Assembly (NCBI RefSeq): GCF_000340215.1
Contig: NW_006921536.1
Coordinates: 3,591,918-3,655,917 of the forward strand
Source of the DNA: Pseudocercospora fijiensis CIRAD86
Lineage: Eukaryota > Ascomycota > Dothideomycetes > Mycosphaerellales > Mycosphaerellaceae
Length of the DNA: 64,000 bases
Reading direction: 5' to 3'
Shown here: one piece after another, positions 56,226-64,000 of the stretch
Layout of the letters: each line of letters opens with the position of its first letter
Numbering within the stretch: the first letter of the stretch is position 1
The notes under the pieces: generated by a model
Told to the model about the DNA's origin: nothing
Seen by the model: only the letters and a program-made list of their open reading frames with translations
Databases searched by the model: none
Program-made: the position numbers and the translations under genes

Positions 56226-59200
56226 ATGTTAACGTATACGCCTTTCCCTTCCGATCGTAAGTAGCCGTATACGAAGAAGTGCGATAGTTGCTCCTAGATT
56301 AAGGACATTTATTAATTTCTTAATTAGAAGAAGAAGGGCGGGCTACTAGTAATGCGATATGCCCTTTGCCGTAGAATAACCGTCTCTTAGAATACTATTA
56401 GAGAATAGGAGATTGCGAAGAATAATAAGCGCACTACCGCTACGTTAGGATTAGCTAGCCCTACGACTATTGCTCTACGATATCGAAACCTAGTATCTGC
56501 TTCTAATGCCGGTCTTAGTACGATGCCTCTACCTCCGCTATGCCCGTACTATCCTTTAAGTTAGCTAAGCCCCGATACCTAAGCGTAGTAGCATAAATAT
56601 ACTAGAGCTAGTCGTTAAGCGCGTTACTAGTTATAGTACAAAGATAAAGTCGACGATTATATAGCGCCTCTAGAACAGGCTTAGCCGGCCCCTTAGCAAC
56701 TAGTGCTAGTACCGTCGCTAGCTCTTTAGCGCTTAACGCCTAGAGGATCTTAGTAGATTACCCCTAATACCGCCTTGCAATCCCCTAGTATACCGCCTTT
56801 CTTTATCTATATCGAGTGCGCGGAACCTCGGCCGTAATAAGATTAGAGTAGTATCGAGGACGACTACTACTAGTACTACGATCGTAGTACTGTCGGCGAG
56901 GAACCTATCTATAAAAACAAGTAGTACATTCTCGGCAAGTATAATAGCAACCGATTTAGTTTCTAGCGCTTTAACCTACCTAAACTCCGCGAGTCCTATA
57001 TTTAGCACTTTCCTAGGTTGCAAAACAGCTTAGCTAGAGTTAGTACGCCTACTCCTCGCCGTAGTGAAGGTTATGCTCCTAGAACAGAGGACCTATCTAG
57101 ATACACACCTTCCGCGACGCAGGATAGCGACGTCTTTATATCGCTAAGTTCTTAGTATTAACTATCTATACTAGGATCAATTCCTCGCCGTGCTATAGCA
57201 CCGCAAGCTCGTATTTAACACGATCGCCGTGCGCGCTTTCTTGCCTATTAAGAGCCTATACTAGTCGCTCTTAATAAACAGTCGTATATACTAGCTCTTA
57301 ATCTAACGGACTAGGATCTACTATATAACTTCTGTTCTACGATAGACGCCGACGTCTTAGAAACTTGCGAGCGCTATAATAAGAAGTAGTTTGGTATAAA
57401 TGTCTAGAAGAATAAAGGCATCTATAGTCGATGCGTAAATCGAGACGCGCAGTCTAAGATAGAACCTAGCGACCTATTCCTGTTTAGTAAAGGGAACAAT
57501 ATAGATCTAGGACGCATTCTAGACGAGCTAGCTAGTCTTTCTACTGCTAAAGAACTCCTTATTACTCGAGTCTATATACAGATGTCTGTTTTCTGTGTTC
57601 GTAGTTAGCAGTATTAATACCGTAGCTATATTTGCAACTTCCTAAAAGACGTTATTACGGTCTATACTAAGTTACTACGAATTCCTCGAGAGCTCGACCT
57701 CGTAGTTCTACGTCCCCGTTAGAAGGAACAAAATGCATAGAGCTAAGAAGAAGATGTCGACGCGTAGGTTAGTAAGCAGGTAAAGTAGCAGGAAGACTAG
57801 GAGCGTAAGCGCCGCTAGTTTCGTAAAGACTTTCGTATCCGTCGTAGTAGGGTTATTAGCGCCCTAGACTAGCTTAAGCGTAATAATAAGTACTATCGCG
57901 ACATCCTTATAGACTAAGAAGCACTATTATAGCTTCCTAAAGACGACTCTATCGAGTATTAGCTAGAATCTACGGAGTACGATAAAGGTCGGCACGAACA
58001 GGACAAAGCCGATAAAAACTACAAGGACGACAAAGAGGATTAGCCGTCGGTACTATAGTAAGAACGCACTCGAGTTCAAGGTATTACAATCTACGAGCGC
58101 AATGCCGTCCCTCCTAAGTAGTTTTACTACTTAGGGTGCGGCTTTCCTCGTAGTGTTTAGTAGCGTTCGTAGTTTAATATAAACCTAGCTAACAATTTAC
58201 GAACATAGCACTAATGCGTATAGTGCGTATACGGCATTATTAATCTAAACTACTATGCTAAGCTTAAGTGGTACATTGCTAGAGACTATAAGACGACTCG
58301 GGACTAGTTCTCCTATACTATATTAGGAATTCTAGTTCCTATTAACTAGCACAATCCGGCGCTATTAAATAAGGCGAGTTGCCTATTACACATTCAGATG
58401 CTAGTACTTCCTATTTAGAAAGCCGCGCGTTTAATACTTCCTATATCGCCTACCGCCCGTATAGCTCCGCTAGCTCTACTAGCTCCTATCGTTGCTAGTC
58501 CCTCTCGCATTAACCGTAGTCCTATATAAGTAGCAGGTAAGCCCGACTCGGATAAGGACCTTAGGTATAAATATACAGCTATACCGAATCTCTACCCGCA
58601 ACACCGTGCTCTTAATTAACTGCGCGATCGACTTCGGAGCCGCCGAGCCGGTAACAATGTCGCTAGTCTATCGAACGCTCCTCTTAGTCCTTAGTAGCTA
58701 CCGCAGCTATCTTATATTACTCAACCAGATTATAATAGGATCCCTATTAATAAGCTAGACCGGTTATATCTATTTATAGCTATAGCATTCCCTACTTTGT
58801 TACTATAGGGCAAGGGAGATCCTAACTAAACTCGACCTCGTAGTGTCTTATAGCAATAAGCTGTTAAGCACTATATATAATACGCAGATAGGCGATTTGC
58901 ATCTTACGAGCGTTAGCCGTACTTTATGTTTAATAAAGGTATACGGCATTATATATTAAACGCCGCGGCCTTCTTTGCTAATAAATTCTAGACAGATAGG
59001 ATAGAGGTTACTGCCGATACTATCGAAGCTACACTTTCCGCAGACTAGCGTAATCCGGATGCCTAGCGCTTAATTAACAGCATTGTCCGAGTTAGTAGTC
59101 AGATCCGAGGCACCCGCCTATACTAGAATAGACGCCGTATTAACCTCGAAACATACGTACGAGCATTAGGCAAGCCTAACCTATTCTATATAGTAAGCGC

Positions 59201-62200
59201 TACCGACCTATAGTAGGACTTACTCGCTCGGCTTATACTAGGGTACGAGTAGTAGAAGAAGCTACCGCTATATTAGCGGGTAAAGATAGCGCGCGACAAT
59301 CTCCGAAAGCATCCTTACATTGCTAATTGCTATATTAGTCGTCGATTCTAGGCCCTTCTTAATAAGGTACTTAAGCCGAAGTTTAATATTATCGATTACT
59401 AGTATCGATATAAATAGCAGAGTCGTAGTAGCTGTTATGTCTACTTCTTCCTTTAGTGCGACCTTCTAAAGTATACTATCGATACTCCTAAAGGACGTAC
59501 AGCCTTTACGAACTAGTAGGGAGTCTATATTACTACGTTAAATCCTAAACCTAGTAGAGACCTCGGACAAGGTACTACAATCCAATCTAGTACCGAAGAG
59601 CTTAACAGTATATAGGAAGATTTAGCAGATATCGTCAATCGAGTCTAACGCTATATCTATAGTAACTACTACTAGGCGAAGCGTAAGGACGACCTAGACG
59701 GAGACTTATATTGTCGTTTCCACTTTCCGAGAAATCACCGCGAGGAAGCAGAGGTAAATTACGAGCACAACAACCGCTATCTCGGCTTTACTGCTATATA
59801 TAACGACTCGTTCCTTAACTACTTTAATCGACTTAAGTTTATAGCCTAGAGGGCTAATTGCGACATTACGCCCTATACGACAATCTATACCGTTATATAA
59901 TATATCCTTAAGTACTATAGCAAGACAGAAGTTAAAAGCCGGTCGTATAATAATATTATAAAGGGGCTATTGCCTCTTATTAACTATAATAAGCCCCTGC
60001 TTTCAATCGTAGCTAAGCTATTAAACATCTTAATTACAGAGCGTAACTAGCTAGCTTAGGAAGTCGCCTATTTAAACCTATACATTCTATTGCAGAAAGG
60101 CAGTCGCACTATTATTACCCTTGACTGTCGTCCTCTAAACGAATAGAGCGCTCCTGTTAATGTGCTAGCAGATAACGACAATCTAGACCCTACTAAAATC
60201 GCTAGAGATATTGCCGGTAATAATAGTAACGACTCTTCTAGGCGTCGGGCGCCTAGTCGAACACTTATCTAGAAATACCTAGATCGACCTAAGGATATAG
60301 AGGAAGTTAGCTTGTTTAGTTATCTCTCTAATTGGAATTTGCAGCGCTATAGCCCCCTAGTACGACTCCGAAATCTTAACAAGGATCGACGATTAATTAA
60401 TTACTTTCCTCGCTACCCGTCTATACCGAACAAGCCGCGGTACGAAGAATATCTTCGAATAAAGATCTAGATACATCACCTATTTCGTTACCTTCTAGAA
60501 TGCTTACCGGAGACCCTATATTATTTTCTAGACGACCCCGACGTCTAGTTCACCTTATAGCAAGCGGCTTTCTAGCACTATTAAGACTACTACGTTAATA
60601 TAGATAGAAGCCTTTATCTAAACGACTACCTCTAAGATCTACCGCGTAAGGACAGTAATCCCTTTATTAATCCGGAAATACAAAACTTAGGTAAGCTAGC
60701 TAACTTCGACGCTCTATATAGGCCTTCTCTATATCCTAGAGTACGCGATAAAGACCTAAACAATCTTAGCGACCGTAACATCGATCGGGCCGCCTACTAG
60801 GAGCCTCGTATAGGCAAGTACTTATCTAAGCACCCTAACATCTACGATCCTACGTAAGACTAGTAGCAAGCGTAGAAGCAGGCCTACGGTATCGTCGATC
60901 TAGACGTATAGTCCTAGAGTACTACACAGTTTCAGAAGCTTAACCGATACTAGCGCTAAGGATTCGATTAAGTTGTCGACTACTTCTAGGCTATCTTAGA
61001 TTACCGTACTATTAGTAAGAATCTACCGCCGTAGTTGCTACTTAATATTAATAGCGCAGGCGGTACTAGCAAGTCCTTTATAATTGAAATGCTTTGTGTA
61101 CGCTTATAGAGCCTTGTAAAAGCATCTAACTATCCTGCTAATCTAGTTATCCGTCTTGTACCTATAGGCACGGCGGCTACTAACATCGACGGCTAAACTC
61201 TATATTCTGCTTTTAAACTCCCTATTAGAAAGACCTTTACTAAGTTGGCCGGTGCCCGTTTGACCTTTATAGAAAACCTTATTAGAAATATGCAATACAT
61301 TATTATTAATAAGAAATCTATAGTTAGTTAATAGCTTCTGTATATGCTTAACTAGCGCCTACGACAATGCTATATAGATCGCAATTTGCTATACGGCGGC
61401 ATAAACATTATTATTTTTAGTAACTTCTACTAGCTTACGCCGGTTTTTAAGAAGCCGCTCTTCTATACTATACCGAAGACCGCCGAAGAGATATCCGGTC
61501 AGTTAATGTACTATTGCTTTAGCAAATCCCTACTACTAAAGGCGAACATGCGACAGTAGGGAGATAGTACAGAGCAGATTGCTTTCCGAGACGCCCTTAA
61601 GGCCCTACGGACTAGCAATATACATCTCGCACATTAGCAGACCTTAATAAAGCGACATATGTTACATCCGGATATTATAGCACGTATAAAGGACTTCGAT
61701 AATGCTATACGCATCTACTTTACGAACGCTAATATTAACTAGCTTAATTACTAGCGCCTTCGCGATATTAGGAACCTAGTACTTCTAATTTATACTAACT
61801 ATAACCGAGCCGAAACTGCGACTATCGACAGTAAGAGTGTCTACAATCTAGATCCTCTCCTAAAGGTCTTAATTAGATGCAAACTAATACTTCTAACCAA
61901 CCTCTAGACTGAATTTGGCTTAGTTAACGGGCGTTAGGGTATTCTTTATAATATCCTCTAGCCTAAGTCTGCCTGCGACAAGAATCTACGCTAGGTGCTA
62001 CCTCTCTGCCTTTTAGTAGCCTTTAAAGATCTTAAGCCCGACGCCCCTACTCTATTCGAAGTTGCTAGTCGTAAGATCGTTCTAATCTTCCGTATCCGCC
62101 GCAACGTAGACGGCCGAGATAACTAGCGTAAGTAATTTCCGCTTATAGTCTCTTATACGTTAACTGTTTACAAGGCGCAGGGTATTACTCTTAATAAAGT

Positions 62201-64000
62201 AGTTATCAAACTTAGCCTAAAGGACTTCTCTACCGGTCTAACCTATATTGCTTTCTCTCGAGTTAAGTCCTATATAGGCTTAATAATCGAGGACGCTTTC
62301 GACTTCTAGAGAATCCGCGACCTAGGAAAGACGAACGTCGCACGTATAAGGATTGCTAATAAGCGTCGGCGATAGGGACAGTTTCTTCTAGAACCTCCTA
62401 TATCTCCGGTGCTATTATCTCGCGGCTTTAACTTTAGCGGACTATTGTCTACCTTCTTAGATAGCCTTCTCGGCGCACTTAGATAGCGTAATAAGCACCG
62501 GGACGATAGCAATAACTAATAGCCCGAAGACGACGATTTCTAGCGTATTCTATCTAAAGTGCTATTGCTAGAGCAGGAATAAGATTAGGAACAAGATTAG
62601 GGACAAGATTAGGGACAACCTCGTAGTTCGCCGGAGGCAGAGAGTAAAGGTTTCCCTCTACACTCTAGTTATATATATCGTCTAGCATATTATCTCGAGC
62701 CTTAGCGCAATCACAATCTGCGACAGCCTTACTAAGGTCCCGACCCTGCTATTAAGCGCAACCTCTTTATTCGCTAGATCTAGGAGGCTAAACGCGAACA
62801 ATAGCAGATTCTTCGATAGTAAGCCGTTAGAGAGGGGGCGGCTAGTAAGCGTCTACGCGCTCCCTCTATTACGTTAACGGTTTTATCGTTGAATATACAA
62901 TAGGGGCAACAAAATAGTTAGCAATTAAGCGTACGCCCCTCTAATAAGGATTTAGAGCGTCTATTTATGCTCTATGTTCGAGTAGAGATAGGTATAGCTC
63001 TCGTCGGGAAATTTAGTAGGCGTAAGGTTAGGTATATCGATACTGCTCGTCCTCTATAGATATTATGCTAGTTACGCTTCTTAAAGGATCTAGATAGTAA
63101 GAAGATCTTCTAGTAGGTTTACCGTAAGATGTATCTTAACTACTAATAGCTCTAAGCTACGAAGAGCCGTATCTAGTAGGCGAAGAAGCGGCAAGACTAT
63201 TAGACTCGAAACCCTCGCCCTAAGATAGTACGTCTTATCGACCTCGCTTTCGATTATACCTAGATTACGTAGAGATAGGGTCGCTATACCTTTAACAATC
63301 TAGGTAGTATTAAATTGCCTACGGGCGGCGGCTTCCGATCTCTCGACTTCTTTAATATAGTCGCCTATATCCCCTAGGATCCTTATAACCCTAATAATCT
63401 TGTTAGCGCTTAGTATAGCGATTAAGTTCTTACCGACCTTCTCCGACTACGAGAGCATGCTTTTAACTACGATCGTGTACAGTTGATTACACCTACTAAC
63501 GCTTTCGGCGTCCTCTTTCTATCTAGCTTAGACGAACGTCTTGCTTGTAATATAGTTAATATTGCTCGTAAGATTATTCGAGAGTTTAGTTAGCCGACTG
63601 CCGCTACTGCTTAACCTATTAATCCTTACTAGTAGGCATCTGCTACGACTAAGTATTGCTATTAGTACTAGAATAATACAAACGACATTCTCGAAGCCTT
63701 GCGTACTCTCGCCTTTACCCCCGATTCTCGACTAGTCTATATAATCTACTCTTCGAATAGCTACTTAGTTACGGCAAGAATCGACCCTCGTACTACAGTT
63801 ATACAAACATAGAACTCGTAGCCTAACGTCCGTATAGATAGTACTCGTGCTATCGGTAGCAACGGTGTCCGCCTTATCCTTGCTTTTACTAGCCTTTTAT
63901 TACTCGTTCCTAGCGCTAAAGAGGCCGGTTAGCCCGCTAAACACGCTTAGATACACTAAGAGGTCGATAAAACTACTCGATAGACTAATGCTTCCGCTTA
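56226..64000 (+). pseudogene. Helitron Rep/Pif1-helicase protein, RIP-broken, runs off the window
   Basis: One frame (codons at 0 mod 3) can be followed from ATG 56,226 (MLTYTPFPSDRK) to the window end, at least 2,590 codons, with only TAG/TAA breaks. Order: Cys-rich N-terminus (KKCDSC), long linker, Rep domain (about 58,900-59,950) with the HUH pair read as CYVYFF at 59,433-59,447 (both His to Tyr), the YxxKYYSK tyrosine region (about 59,902-59,925), then a Pif1/RecD-like helicase with Walker A as AGGTSKS (61,056-61,076; Gly to Ser) and a C-terminal helicase motif near LTYIAFSRVKS (62,240-62,270). The last 560 or more codons match no domain I know. Helitrons move by rolling-circle replication (family knowledge). 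Confidence 0.85.
62578..62622 (+). repeat. 12-bp in-frame repeat in the Helitron ORF
   Basis: Four imperfect units of AAGATTAGGGAC encode an alternating Asp-Gln-Glu/Gly-Gln linker (Gln now a stop) between the helicase and the C-terminal extension. Confidence 0.75.

Overview
The window is eukaryotic and almost certainly from a filamentous ascomycete, probably Dothideomycetes (inference). About 58 kb of it is transposon sequence in which CA and TG dinucleotides are scarce, TA is abundant and CG is kept. That is the signature of repeat-induced point mutation (RIP, CpA to TpA). Nearly every transposon reading frame is broken only by TAG or TAA codons that replace CAG, CAA or TGG, and the underlying frames can still be followed. 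No base of the RIP-affected DNA carries an intact gene.

The only ordinary genic DNA is a 5.4-kb island at about 33,690-39,127. It holds two divergent intronless genes: an OCRL/INPP5B-type inositol-polyphosphate 5-phosphatase on the minus strand (33,895-37,194) and a DCP1-type mRNA decapping subunit on the plus strand (37,636-38,409). They share a 441-bp intergenic promoter region.

Left of the island is a nest of elements (1-33,690). A decayed hAT transposase frame (pieces at 1-659, 20,002-20,859 and 27,616-28,125) was split by a 19.3-kb Ty3/gypsy element, called Gy2 here (665-19,996, target duplication AGTAT). Gy2 was itself split by a 7.06-kb chromodomain gypsy, Gy1-A (6,691-13,745, GTTAG). 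A second Gy1 copy, Gy1-B (20,860-27,610, CTATT), a TA-flanked MITE (28,126-28,683) and a Gy1 solo LTR (29,358-29,553, TTACT) follow. Removing Gy1-A or Gy1-B with one duplication restores a continuous frame in the host element, which confirms the junctions. An unrecognised broken frame lies at about 31,570-33,180.

Right of the island is a Ty1/copia element, Cop1 (39,060-49,635, GATGG/GATAG). It contains a Gy1 solo LTR, which contains a Gy2 solo LTR, plus a 5'-truncated Gy1 copy. Then come a Mutator-like transposon (MULE, 49,832-53,086, 9-bp duplication), a repeat-rich stretch (53.1-56.2 kb), and a Helitron whose single Rep/Pif1-helicase frame runs from 56,226 off the right end of the window.

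The most unusual items are these: a third, 909-codon unrecognised ORF between pol and the 3' LTR of Gy2; a GC-centred palindrome that recurs at each ORF boundary of Gy2; a RIP boundary visible inside both Cop1 LTRs; and a long unrecognised C-terminal extension of the Helitron protein.
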